NCBI RefSeq assembly: GCF_008973465.1 | Contig: NZ_WBXN01000004.1 | Coordinates: 6,240,501 to 6,304,500 of the forward strand | Direction: 5' to 3' | DNA from: Streptomyces sp. SS1-1 | GTDB lineage: Bacteria; Actinomycetota; Actinomycetes; Streptomycetales; Streptomycetaceae | DNA length: 64,000 nt | In this document: positions 50,593 through 59,163 of the stretch, piece by piece | Layout: every line of letters begins with the position of its first letter | Position numbering within the stretch: the stretch's first letter is position 1 | Translations under genes and position numbers: made by a program | Notes under the pieces: generated by a model | The model's database searches: none | Seen by the model: the letters and a program-made list of their open reading frames with translations, nothing else | Told to the model about the DNA's origin: nothing

Positions 50593-52233
50593 GTGACCGC
50601 CACCCTCGTCGCCAAGAACCTCGCCGCCGGCCACGGCGACCGCACCCTGTTCAGCGGGCTCGACCTCGTCGTGGCACCCGGCGACGTGATCGGCCTGGTC
50701 GGCGCCAACGGCGCGGGTAAGTCCACGCTGCTGCGCCTGCTCGCCGGGCTCGCCGCCCCCGAGGAGGGCGAACTGCGCCTGTCCCCGCCGGCCGCCACCG
50801 TCGGTCACCTCCCGCAGGAACCGGAGCGCCGGCCCGGCGAGACCGTCCGGCAGTTCCTGGCCCGCCGTACCGGGGTCGCCGAGGCCCAGCGCGTGATGGA
50901 CGAGGCGACGCAGGCCCTCGTCGACGGGGCGCCCGGCGCCGACGACGCGTACGCCACCGCCCTGGAGCGCTGGCTGGACCTGGGCGGCGCGGACCTCGAC
51001 GAGCGGGCCGACGAGGTCGCCGACGCGCTCGGTCTCGCCGTGGACCTGGAGCAGCCGATGACCTCTCTGTCCGGCGGCCAGGCGGCCCGCGCCGGACTGG
51101 CCTCGCTGCTGCTCTCCCGCTACGACGTCTTCCTGCTCGACGAGCCCACCAACGACCTCGACCTCGACGGCCTGGAACGGCTGGAACGCTTCGTCACCGG
51201 CCTGCGCGCCGGCACGGTCGTCGTCAGCCACGACCGGGAGTTCCTCGCCCGCACGGTCACCAAGGTCCTCGAACTCGACCTGGCGCAACGGCAGATTAAC
51301 CTCTACGGCGGCGGCTACGACGCCTACCTGGAGGAGCGCGAGGTCGCCCGCCGGCACGCCCGCGACGACTACGAGGAGTACGCCGACAAGAAGGCCGCCC
51401 TCCACGAGCGCGCCCAGACCCAGCGGTCCTGGATGGACAAGGGCGTGAAGAACGCCCGGCGCAAGGCGGGCAACGACAACGACAAGATCGGCCGCAAGTT
51501 CCGCAGCGAGGCCAGCGAGAAGCAGGCCGCGAAGGCCCGGCAGACCCAGCGCATGATCGAGCGCCTGGAGGTCGTCGAGGAACCGCGCAAGGAGTGGGAA
51601 CTGCGCATGGAGATCGCGTCGGCGCCCCGCTCCGGCGCGGTCGTCGCGACCCTGCGCGACGCCGAGGTCCGCCGCGGCCCCTTCACCCTGGGCCCGGTGT
51701 CCCTGCAGATCGACTGGGCGGACCGGGTGGCCGTCACCGGCGCCAACGGCGCCGGCAAGTCCACCCTGCTCGCCGCCCTCCTGGGCCGGGTCCCGCTGGA
51801 CGCCGGCCAGGCCCACCTCGGCTCGGGCGTCCTGATCGGCGAGGTCGACCAGGCACGCAAGCTGTTCCACGGGGACGAGGCACTGCTGGACGCCTTCCGC
51901 GCGGCCGTCCCCGACACCGAACCCGTCGAGGTGCGCACCCTGCTGGCCAAGTTCGGCCTGAAGTCGGAGCACGTGCTGCGCCCTGCGGTCACCCTCTCCC
52001 CGGGGGAGCGGACCCGCGCCGCCCTCGCGCTGCTCCAGGGCCGGGGAGTCAACCTCCTGGTGCTGGACGAGCCCACCAACCACCTCGACCTGCCCGCCAT
52101 CGAGCAGCTGGAGTCGGCCCTGGACGCCTACGAGGGCACCCTCCTCCTGGTCACCCACGACCGGCGCATGCTCGACGCGGTCCACGTCACCCGCCGCCTG
52201 GAGGTCGCCGACGGCAAGGTGACGGAACGCTGA
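50593..52233 (+). CDS. ABC-F ATPase (second in the window)
   Basis: This 546-residue protein has two ATP-binding domains. Walker A: GANGAGKST in both halves; signature LSGGQAARAG and LSPGERTRAALAL; Walker B VFLLDEPTNDLD and LVLDEPTNHLD. The interdomain linker (~240-330) is rich in Arg, Lys and Glu with a DKGVKNARRKAGNDNDKIGR stretch, as in translation-associated ABC-F proteins. There are no membrane segments. The GTG at 50593 is the only sensible start after the repeat array. It may be a ribosome-protection or general translation factor; antibiotic specificity cannot be read. Confidence 0.9.
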   Translation: MTATLVAKNLAAGHGDRTLFSGLDLVVAPGDVIGLVGANGAGKSTLLRLLAGLAAPEEGELRLSPPAATVGHLPQEPERRPGETVRQFLARRTGVAEAQRVMDEATQALVDGAPGADDAYATALERWLDLGGADLDERADEVADALGLAVDLEQPMTSLSGGQAARAGLASLLLSRYDVFLLDEPTNDLDLDGLERLERFVTGLRAGTVVVSHDREFLARTVTKVLELDLAQRQINLYGGGYDAYLEEREVARRHARDDYEEYADKKAALHERAQTQRSWMDKGVKNARRKAGNDNDKIGRKFRSEASEKQAAKARQTQRMIERLEVVEEPRKEWELRMEIASAPRSGAVVATLRDAEVRRGPFTLGPVSLQIDWADRVAVTGANGAGKSTLLAALLGRVPLDAGQAHLGSGVLIGEVDQARKLFHGDEALLDAFRAAVPDTEPVEVRTLLAKFGLKSEHVLRPAVTLSPGERTRAALALLQGRGVNLLVLDEPTNHLDLPAIEQLESALDAYEGTLLLVTHDRRMLDAVHVTRRLEVADGKVTER

Positions 52234-52239
52234 ACGGTC

Positions 52240-52270
52240 CGGGGCGGGCGGGAACGCCCCGCCCGCCCCG
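52240..52270. terminator. Bidirectional terminator between the ABC-F gene and tex
   Basis: A perfect 13-bp G/C stem (52240-52252 with 52258-52270) and loop AACGC stand 7 bp after the ABC-F stop and 12 bp from the convergent tex stop. Confidence 0.82.
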
Positions 52271-52281
52271 ACACACACCCG

Positions 52282-54672
52282 TCAGCGCTTGCCGTTCTTC
52301 CCGTCGAGCAGGCCCGCCTTGCGCAGGGCGTCCGCCATCGCGCTGTTCGCCGGGGGAGGCGCCTGGCGGGAACCACCGCCCTGGCCGCCCCGGCCGCCGC
52401 CACCCTGGCCGCCGCCTTGGCGCTGCCGCTGCTGCGGCGGACGTCCGCCCCGCTGGCGCCGCTCACCGCCGCCCTGCCGGTCCTGCGGGGCGGCCTCGTC
52501 GTCCAGCCGGAGCGTCAGCGAGATCCGCTTGCGCGGGATGTCCACGTCGAGGACCTTCACCTTGACGATGTCGCCGGGCTTCACCACGTCCCGCGGGTCC
52601 TTCACGAACGTCTTCGACAGGGCGGAGACGTGCGCGAGACCGTCCTGGTGGACGCCGATGTCGATGAACGCCCCGAACGCCGCCACGTTCGTGACGACGC
52701 CCTCCAGGACCATCCCCGAGGACAGGTCGGAGATCTTCTCGACGCCCTCCTTGAAGGTCGCCGTGCGGAAGGCCGGGCGCGGGTCGCGGCCGGGCTTCTC
52801 CAGCTCCTTGAGGATGTCCGTCACGGTCGGCAGACCGAACGTCTCGTCCACGAAGTCGTCGGGCCGCAGCGAGCGCAGCACCCCGGTGTTGCCGATCAGG
52901 GCGGCCACGTCCTGGCCCGACGTCTTCACGATCCGCCGCACCACCGGGTAGGACTCGGGGTGGACGCTGGACGCGTCCAGCGGGTCGTCGCCGCCGCGGA
53001 TGCGCAGGAAGCCCGCGCACTGCTCGTACGCCTTCGGGCCGAGCCGCGCCACCTTCTTCAGCTGCCCGCGGGAGGTGAAGGGGCCGTTGGCGTCCCGGTG
53101 GGACACGATGTTCTCCGCGAGACCCGAGGTGATGCCGGAGACGCGCGCGAGAAGCGGCGCCGACGCCGTGTTGACGTCCACACCGACACCGTTCACACAG
53201 TCCTCGACGACCGCGTCCAGGGAGCGCGACAGCTTCACCTCGGACAGGTCGTGCTGGTACTGGCCGACGCCGATCGACTTCGGGTCGATCTTCACCAGCT
53301 CGGCCAGCGGGTCCTGCAGCCGGCGGGCGATCGACACGGCGCCGCGCAGCGACACGTCCATGTCGGGCAGCTCCTGCGAGGCGAAGGCGGAGGCCGAGTA
53401 CACGGAGGCGCCGGCCTCGGACACCATCACCTTGGTGAGCTTCAGCTCCGGGTGCCGGGTGATCAGTTCACCGGCGAGCTTGTCGGTCTCGCGGGACGCC
53501 GTGCCGTTGCCGATCGCGATCAGCTCGACCGCGTGCTCCTTCGCCAGCCGGGCCAGCTTGGCGATGGCCTCGTCCCAGCGGTTGGCCGGGACGTGCGGGT
53601 GGATGACGTCGGTGGCGACGACCTTGCCGGTGGCGTCCACGACGGCGACCTTGACGCCGGTGCGGAAGCCGGGGTCGAGGCCCAGCGTCGCCCGGGTGCC
53701 GGCCGGGGCGGCCAGCAGCAGGTCGCGGAGGTTGGCGGCGAACACCCCGACGGCCTCGTCCTCGGCGGCCGTGCGCAGCCGCAGCCGCAGGTCGATGCCG
53801 AGGTGGACGAGAACGCGGGTGCGCCAGGCCCAGCGGACCGTGTCCAGCAGCCACTTGTCGGCCGGACGCCCCCGATCGGCGATCTGGAAGCGGTGCGCGA
53901 TCATCCCCTCGTACGAGGACGGGCCGTCGGTCGGCTCCTCCGGCTCCAGGACGAGGTCGAGGACCTCCTCCTTCTCACCGCGGAGCATCGCCAGGATCCG
54001 GTGCGAGGGCAGCTCGGTGAACGGCTCGGCGAAGTCGAAGTAGTCGGCGAACTTGGCGCCCGCCTCCTCCTTGCCCTCGCGCACCTTGGCGGCCAGGCGC
54101 CCGCGCGTCCACATGCGTTCGCGCAGCTCGCCGATCAGGTCGGCGTCCTCGGAGAAGCGCTCCGTCAGGATGGCCCGGGCGCCGTCCAGGGCGGCCTGCG
54201 GATCGGCGACGCCCTTGCCGGCGTCCACGAACGCGGAGGCGGCGGCCAGCGGCTCGACCGTCGGGTCGGCGAGCAGGCCCTCGGCCAGCGGCTCGAGCCC
54301 GGCCTCCCGGGCGATCTGCGCCTTGGTGCGGCGCTTGGGCTTGAACGGCAGATAGATGTCCTCGAGCCGGGCCTTGGTCTCGGCCGCGCGGATCCGCGCC
54401 TCCAGCTCCTCGGTGAGCTTGCCCTGCTCCCGCACCGAGTCCAGGATCGCCGTCCGCCGCTCCTCCAGCTCCCGCAGATAGCGCAGCCGCTCCTCGATCG
54501 TGCGCAGCTGCGCGTCGTCGAGCGTCTCGGTCGCCTCCTTGCGGTAGCGGGCGATGAAAGGCACCGTCGAACCGCCGTCGAGCAGCTCCACGGCGGCCTT
54601 CACCTGCCGCTCCCGTACGCCGAGCTCCGCGGCGATCCTGCCTTCGATGGACCCTGTGAGGGGTGTCGTCAC
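52282..54672 (-). CDS. Tex-family RNA-binding transcription accessory protein
   Basis: This 796-residue Tex/Spt6-like protein has the Tex N-terminal helical region (STVPFIARYRKEATETLDDAQLR), the YqgF-like RNase H fold (ATLGLDPGFRTGVKVAVVD), HhH segments (NTASAPLLARVSGI) and a C-terminal S1 domain (GMVLEGVVTNVAAFGAFIDIGVHQDGLAHVS). An unusual tail (~735-775) is rich in Gly, Arg and Gln (RQRGGRPPQQRQRQGGG), an RGG-type RNA-binding extension. The start is GTG at 54672. It probably acts in transcription or RNA metabolism. Confidence 0.94.
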   Translation of the reverse strand: MTTPLTGSIEGRIAAELGVRERQVKAAVELLDGGSTVPFIARYRKEATETLDDAQLRTIEERLRYLRELEERRTAILDSVREQGKLTEELEARIRAAETKARLEDIYLPFKPKRRTKAQIAREAGLEPLAEGLLADPTVEPLAAASAFVDAGKGVADPQAALDGARAILTERFSEDADLIGELRERMWTRGRLAAKVREGKEEAGAKFADYFDFAEPFTELPSHRILAMLRGEKEEVLDLVLEPEEPTDGPSSYEGMIAHRFQIADRGRPADKWLLDTVRWAWRTRVLVHLGIDLRLRLRTAAEDEAVGVFAANLRDLLLAAPAGTRATLGLDPGFRTGVKVAVVDATGKVVATDVIHPHVPANRWDEAIAKLARLAKEHAVELIAIGNGTASRETDKLAGELITRHPELKLTKVMVSEAGASVYSASAFASQELPDMDVSLRGAVSIARRLQDPLAELVKIDPKSIGVGQYQHDLSEVKLSRSLDAVVEDCVNGVGVDVNTASAPLLARVSGITSGLAENIVSHRDANGPFTSRGQLKKVARLGPKAYEQCAGFLRIRGGDDPLDASSVHPESYPVVRRIVKTSGQDVAALIGNTGVLRSLRPDDFVDETFGLPTVTDILKELEKPGRDPRPAFRTATFKEGVEKISDLSSGMVLEGVVTNVAAFGAFIDIGVHQDGLAHVSALSKTFVKDPRDVVKPGDIVKVKVLDVDIPRKRISLTLRLDDEAAPQDRQGGGERRQRGGRPPQQRQRQGGGQGGGGRGGQGGGSRQAPPPANSAMADALRKAGLLDGKNGKR

Positions 54673-54764
54673 GATCCCGTCCCGCCTTCTGACTGAGGTT
54701 GCGCGGCAATTGTGGCAGGTGACGCCGACAACCGGGGATCAGGGCGGGTCCGTGGCGGGGCGGG

Positions 54765-54896
54765 TCAGGCCCGGCGGCCGTGGGCGCTGCCGGACGCCCC
54801 GCCGAACAGCCGGGCGAGGGCCCGGAACGGGAGCGTCACGACGGTGGCGATGGCGCCGCCGATCTGGCGCAGGACATCTGCGATGGCATGGAACAC
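54765..54896 (-). CDS. LPFR-motif small protein (43 residues)
   Basis: A small gene read directly from the sequence: GTG at 54896, AGGAGAGG 8 bp upstream, and stop TGA at 54765-54767. The product, (M)FHAIADVLRQIGGAI then ATVVTLPFRALARLFGG and a basic tail ending GRRA, is an amphipathic helix with the LPFR motif. This matches a family of tiny Streptomyces proteins known by this motif, with no assigned role; membrane association is plausible. It lies between tex and the SCO6745-family gene, all on the minus strand. Confidence 0.8.
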   Translation of the reverse strand: MFHAIADVLRQIGGAIATVVTLPFRALARLFGGASGSAHGRRA

Positions 54897-55002
54897 GTCG
54901 TTCACCTCTCCTCGGCGGCCGCCGGTCGGCCGTCGAGGTCACGGGTACCGCGCCCGGCGCACGTCATGCCCGGTCGGCCGGTCCGCGGCGGCCCGGCCGA
55001 TG

Positions 55003-55872
55003 TCAGCCCTTGCCGAGCAGGTCCGCCGGGAACGCCCCGGCCATCGCCGCCGTCCGCGCGAACCCGGCGCCCAGCTCCGTCAGCCGGGCCACGCCCTCCG
55101 CCCCGAGACGCCGGTACGGCGCCTGGTCGAGGCGGTCCGTCTCGGCCTCGATCTCCTGGCGCAGGGCGACCCCCTCGGGCGTCAGCTCGCCCGCCTCGTC
55201 CAGCAGACCGCGCTCGCGCAGCCGGCCGCAGGCGGCGTCCCAGTCCTCCTGGGACCAGCCGCGGGTCGCGAACACCCACTTCGGGGTCATGCCCTTGCCG
55301 GTCGCGGTGTGGGTGACCACGGCCCCCAGACCGTCCAGTTCGGCCGACATCAGCACGGCCAGATGCCCGTCGCCCCGGTGCTCGCGCAGCAGCGTCGTCG
55401 CGTGGAAGTACGCGAGGTGCGGCTGCTCGGGCACCGGCAGGTCCGCGTACGCCGAGTACAGCGGCCGGGCGCTGCGGGAGCACCCCTCGGTGGCGCGCAG
55501 CGCGAGCCCGGCCGCCTCGGTCATCTCCGCCGACGCCACCGCCTCCTCGCCGAGCAGCCGGCGCAGCGCCCGGTCCACCGCCCGCGCGCGGGCCGCGAGA
55601 ACGGCCTCGGGGGAGGCGACCGACCAGACGGCGGGGACGTGCCGGGCGACCGCCTCGTGCTTGTAGTTGTAGAACGCCGCCGTCACCGCGCCCGCGCCGA
55701 CCGGGCCCATCGCGGCCGCCCGCACCGCGAAGTTGACGGCCTTGGGATGCGTGATCCCGAGCGCGCCCAGCTCCTCGCCCGTCTCGGGCGCGAAGTACAG
55801 CGTCGCGTGGAGGGAGTTGAGCATGTTCTGGCAGCGGCGGCCGGCACGGGGCTCCAGGGCGGCAGTAGTCAT
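55003..55872 (-). CDS. SCO6745-family (SalK-like) winged-helix protein
   Basis: This 289-residue protein begins TTAALEPRAGRRCQNMLNSLHATLYFAPE and carries long helices (GAGAVTAAFYNYKHEAVAR) and a C-terminal DRLDQAPYRRLGAEGVARLTEL, as in the family named after SCO6745. The C-terminal half resembles a MarR-like winged helix (GWSQEDWDAACGRLRERGLL), so a regulatory role is possible but unproven. The ATG at 55872 is 11 bp from a TetR-type dyad (55883-55898). It is divergent from the GlxA regulator. Confidence 0.82.
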   Translation of the reverse strand: MTTAALEPRAGRRCQNMLNSLHATLYFAPETGEELGALGITHPKAVNFAVRAAAMGPVGAGAVTAAFYNYKHEAVARHVPAVWSVASPEAVLAARARAVDRALRRLLGEEAVASAEMTEAAGLALRATEGCSRSARPLYSAYADLPVPEQPHLAYFHATTLLREHRGDGHLAVLMSAELDGLGAVVTHTATGKGMTPKWVFATRGWSQEDWDAACGRLRERGLLDEAGELTPEGVALRQEIEAETDRLDQAPYRRLGAEGVARLTELGAGFARTAAMAGAFPADLLGKG

Positions 55873-55882
55873 GGCCCGAGGT

Positions 55883-55898
55883 TACCAACCGCTTGGTA
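55883..55898. promoter_or_regulatory. TetR-type operator dyad upstream of the SCO6745-family gene
   Basis: TACCAACCGCTTGGTA has perfect 6-bp arms and a 4-bp centre, the form seen for many actinobacterial TetR repressors. It lies just upstream of the start at 55872, so it should control that gene. No tetR gene is adjacent. Confidence 0.65.
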
Positions 55899-55985
55899 CG
55901 TCGCCTGGGGCGCGCGTCCGCCATGGCAGGAAAGGTGGGGTCCTCGTCATTGCGGCCGTCCGCCGGGGCTCGAAGAATCGAAGGC

Positions 55986-56945
55986 ATGGCCCAGCGAACC
56001 GTTCTCTTCGTGCTCTTCGACGACGTCCTGAGCCTGGACGTCAGCGGTCCGCTGGAGGTCTTCGCCGCGGCCGAGACCTACCGTCCGGGCACCTACCGCA
56101 TCCGTACGGCCTCCCTGGACGGCGGCCCCGTCCGCACCTCCGGCGGTCTGACCCTCGTCCCGGACCGGGCGCTCGGCGACCGGCTCGACGCGCACACCCT
56201 CGTCGTCCCGGGCGGCCAGGGCACCCGTGACCCGGACCCCGCCCTCACCGACTGGCTGCGCGCCCACGCCCGCACCGCCGAACGCCTCGTCTCCGTCTGC
56301 ACCGGCTCCCTGCTGCTGGCCGGGGCCGGGCTCCTGGACGGGCGCCGCGCCACGACCCACTGGGCGTACTGCGGCAAGCTCGCCCGCGACCACCCGGAGG
56401 TCGCCGTCGAACCCGACCCCATCTACGTGCGCGACGGACAGGTGTCCACCTCCGCCGGCGTCACCTCCGGCATCGACCTCGCGCTCGCCCTGGTCGAGGA
56501 GGACCTCGGCCGGGACATCGCCCTCGGGATCGCCCGCCACCTCGTCGTCTTCCTGCGCAGGCCCGGCAACCAGGCCCAGTTCAGCGCCCAGCTCGCCGCC
56601 CAGACCGCGCGGCGCGAGCCGCTGCGGGACGTGCAGCGCTGGATCACCGAGCACCCCGAGGCCGATCTCTCCGTCGAGGCGCTCGCCGCCCGCGCCAGCC
56701 TCTCCGCGCGCCACTTCGCCCGCGCCTTCCAGCACGAGACCGGCATGACGCCCGGCCGCTATGTCGACCGGGTCCGCCTCGAACACGCCCGCCGCCTCCT
56801 GGAGGACACCACCGACGGCGTCGAGGAGATCTCCCGGGCCGGCGGCTACGGCACCCCCGAGGCCATGCGCCGCGCCTTCGTACGGACTCTCGGCGTGTCC
56901 CCGGCGGAGTACCGCCGCCGCTTCCGCCCCGCGTCCACGCCCTGA
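55986..56945 (+). CDS. GlxA-type regulator (DJ-1/PfpI domain plus AraC HTH)
   Basis: A 319-residue protein. Residues ~1-190 are a DJ-1/PfpI domain with the nucleophile region VSVCTGSLLLAGAGLLDGRRATTHW; residues ~215-315 are an AraC-type double helix-turn-helix (LSVEALAARASLSARHFARAFQHETGMTPGRYVDRVRLEHARRLL...AFVRTLGVSPAEYRRRF). Such proteins activate genes in response to small metabolites. The start ATG at 55986 is preceded by a weak GAAGG. It is followed 26 bp downstream by a stand-alone PfpI protein of related sequence. Confidence 0.92.
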   Translation: MAQRTVLFVLFDDVLSLDVSGPLEVFAAAETYRPGTYRIRTASLDGGPVRTSGGLTLVPDRALGDRLDAHTLVVPGGQGTRDPDPALTDWLRAHARTAERLVSVCTGSLLLAGAGLLDGRRATTHWAYCGKLARDHPEVAVEPDPIYVRDGQVSTSAGVTSGIDLALALVEEDLGRDIALGIARHLVVFLRRPGNQAQFSAQLAAQTARREPLRDVQRWITEHPEADLSVEALAARASLSARHFARAFQHETGMTPGRYVDRVRLEHARRLLEDTTDGVEEISRAGGYGTPEAMRRAFVRTLGVSPAEYRRRFRPASTP

Positions 56946-56971
56946 CCTCCGACCGCCCCGAAGGGAACGCC

Positions 56972-57607
56972 ATGCAGATCGCCATGGTCCTGTACGACCG
57001 CTTCACCGCCCTCGACGTCGTGGGCCCCTACGAGGCGCTGAGCCGCCTCCCGGACGCGCGCGTCGACTTCGTCGCCGAGCGGGCGGGGCCGGTCCGCGCC
57101 GACACCGGCTTCCTCACGCTGACCGCGGACAAGGCCCTGGCCGACGTGCCGCACCCGGACGTCGTCGTGGTGCCCGGCGGCCCCGGCACGTTCACCGAGA
57201 TCGAGAACGAGACCTTCCTGGACTGGCTCCGGACGGCCGACGCCACGACCGCCTGGACGACCTCCGTCTGCTCCGGCTCCCTGCTCCTGGCCGCCGCCGG
57301 GCTGCTCCGGGACCGCCGCGCCGCCTCGCACTGGCTGACCCTGGACTTCCTGCGGCAGTACGGCGCCCAGCCCACCGCGGACCGCGTCGTCACGGACGGC
57401 AAGTACGTCACCGCCGCCGGCGTCTCCGCCGGGATCGACATGGCCCTCACCCTGGTGGGCCGGATCGCCGGCGACGAGCACGCCCAGGCCGTCCAGCTCC
57501 TGATCGAGTACGACCCGCGGCCGCCCTACGACGCGGGTTCGCCCGCCAAGGCGCCCGCGCACCTCGTCGAGGAGTTCCGCACCGGCAGCCGGTTCACCCT
57601 CGTGTAG
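56972..57607 (+). CDS. DJ-1/PfpI-family protein (isonitrile-hydratase-like)
   Basis: This 211-residue DJ-1/PfpI fold has VVVVPGGPGTF, the nucleophile elbow TSVCSGSLLLAAAGLL with cysteine, and RAASHWLTLDFL. It corresponds to the sensor domain of the upstream regulator without the AraC part, so the two probably descend from one gene and may share a ligand. Isonitrile hydratase is one known activity in the family. It is co-oriented with the regulator and overlaps the convergent enoyl-CoA hydratase by 14 bp at the 3' end. Confidence 0.88.
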   Translation: MQIAMVLYDRFTALDVVGPYEALSRLPDARVDFVAERAGPVRADTGFLTLTADKALADVPHPDVVVVPGGPGTFTEIENETFLDWLRTADATTAWTTSVCSGSLLLAAAGLLRDRRAASHWLTLDFLRQYGAQPTADRVVTDGKYVTAAGVSAGIDMALTLVGRIAGDEHAQAVQLLIEYDPRPPYDAGSPAKAPAHLVEEFRTGSRFTLV

Positions 57608-58349
57608 AGACGGTCCAGGTGAAGCGCGGCTGCCTGCGCTCCAGGAAGGCGGCGACCCCCTCCGCGGTGTCGCCGCTCTCGCGCGCCCGCTCCGCCCAGT
57701 GCCCGTCGCGGTCGGTGCGGCCGCTCGCGAACTCCTTGGCGGCGGCCTGGGTCAGCTGCGAGCGCGACGCCAGGACCCGGGTGAACTCCGCGACCCGCTT
57801 GTCCAGTTCCCCCTCGGGCAGCACCTCGTCCACCAGACCCGTGCGCAGGGCACGCTCCGCGTCGATCAACTCGCCCGAGAACAGCAGGTACTTGGCGGTG
57901 GCCGGACCGACCAACGCCACCAGCCTCCGGGTGGAGGAGGCCGGGTAGACGATCCCGAGCTTCGCCGGTGTGACCCCGAACAGCGCGCCCTCCTGCGCGA
58001 ACCGCAGATCGCACGCCGCCGCCAGCTGGGCCCCGCCGCCCACGCAGTGCCCTCGGACCGCGGCCAGCGTCGGCTTCGGGAAGGCCGCCAGGGCCTCCTC
58101 GGCGGCCACGGCCAGCTCCTGCGCCTCCCGCGGGGACCCCTGGAGCGTCGAGATGTCCGCGCCCGCGCAGAAGGTCCCGCCCTCGCCGGTCAGCACCAGC
58201 GCCCGGACGTCCGGGTCGGCGGCCAGCGTGTCCAGCAGCGGGGGCAGCGCCCGCCACATCGCGGCCGTCATCGCGTTGCGCTTGGCCGGATGGTGGACGA
58301 CGACGGTGGCGACCGCGTCGGCGACGCGGTGCAGCAGCTGGGGCTCCAT
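57594..58349 (-). CDS. Enoyl-CoA hydratase/isomerase family protein
   Basis: This 251-residue crotonase has oxyanion segments GGTFCAGADISTLQ and AAVRGHCVGGGAQLAAACDLRFA, and the third region FGVTPAKLGIVYPASSTRRLVALVG. Catalytic glutamates of classical hydratase are not obvious (TPAKLGI where many have PEVxLG), so another crotonase-type reaction is possible. The ATG at 58349 is used. It is not part of the acyl-CoA operon. Confidence 0.85.
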   Translation of the reverse strand: MEPQLLHRVADAVATVVVHHPAKRNAMTAAMWRALPPLLDTLAADPDVRALVLTGEGGTFCAGADISTLQGSPREAQELAVAAEEALAAFPKPTLAAVRGHCVGGGAQLAAACDLRFAQEGALFGVTPAKLGIVYPASSTRRLVALVGPATAKYLLFSGELIDAERALRTGLVDEVLPEGELDKRVAEFTRVLASRSQLTQAAAKEFASGRTDRDGHWAERARESGDTAEGVAAFLERRQPRFTWTVSTRG

Positions 58350-58629
58350 GCGCCGGATGCTATCCGCCGGTGCCGGGCGGCCCTCGGGAGAGGGGCCTCC
58401 GCCGGGCGGATCGTCCGGACCCGGCACGCCCCCAAACCCGTACAACCCGAATAGTTCGCCAATTCGGCATCCGGCGGGTCAACAGTGGTCCCACATCTGA
58501 CCGTGTCATACGCCAACGGTCATAAACGCTCGATACCTGCTGACTTCTGTTCAGTTCTCCGGTCGGGACCGGTGCGTTACCAACACTCGACGTGTGGTGA
58601 CAATCGAGCGCAAGGGTGGCGACCGGACG

Positions 58630-59145
58630 ATGGAGAACCACGGGCGCGGGTCCGGCCCGCGCCCAGCGGGCGGCGCGGAGGACTCCCTCGATCCGCGGAC
58701 GCCGGACCCACTGCCGTACGAAGGCGTCTGGCGGTTCACCGCCCCCGCCGTGGAGGCATCCGTCCCGCAGGCGCGGCACGCCGTGCGGGACCTGCTGTAC
58801 CGCCAGGGCGTACCGGTCCCGGACGACCTGGTCCAAGGGCTGCTGCTGATCATCTCGGAGCTGGTGACGAACGCCGTACGGCACGCGGCGCTGCTGTCAC
58901 CGATGCTCGCCGTGGAGGTCGCCGTCGGCGCGGAGTGGCTGCGGGTGTCCGTCGAGGACAACCACCCCTACCGGCCGACCGCCCTGGAGGCCGACTACGG
59001 GCAGACCGGCGGCCGGGGGCTGCTCCTGGTCCGGGAGATCACCCGGGAGGCGGGCGGCGTCTGCGACGTCGAGCACACCGCGAGCGGCGGCAAGGTGATC
59101 TGGGCCGCCGTCCCGCTGAAACCGGTCCGGGACCCGTACCTCTGA
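58630..59145 (+). CDS. HATPase_c (anti-sigma-factor-like) ATP-binding protein
   Basis: A 171-residue single-domain protein of the GHKL ATPase fold, as in RsbW/SpoIIAB-like proteins. The N-box is LLLIISELVTNAVRHAALL, G1 region RVSVEDNHPYRPT, and G2 region TGGRGLLLVREITREAGG. Streptomycetes have many of these, few with known partner sigma factors; no sigma factor is adjacent. The start is uncertain: ATG 58630 (GGTGG upstream) is used, GTG 58594 would add 12 residues. The 280-bp upstream region has a CCGAAT/ATTCGG inverted repeat at 58447-58467. Confidence 0.83.
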   Translation: MENHGRGSGPRPAGGAEDSLDPRTPDPLPYEGVWRFTAPAVEASVPQARHAVRDLLYRQGVPVPDDLVQGLLLIISELVTNAVRHAALLSPMLAVEVAVGAEWLRVSVEDNHPYRPTALEADYGQTGGRGLLLVREITREAGGVCDVEHTASGGKVIWAAVPLKPVRDPYL

Positions 59146-59163
59146 TACGGGCCCCGGCGGGCG

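Noticed and set aside
58447..58467. CCGAAT-N9-ATTCGG inverted repeat before the HATPase gene as a firm operator
   Set aside because: Short arms and a long spacer; such repeats are expected by chance in 280 bp, so it is only mentioned in the gene entry.
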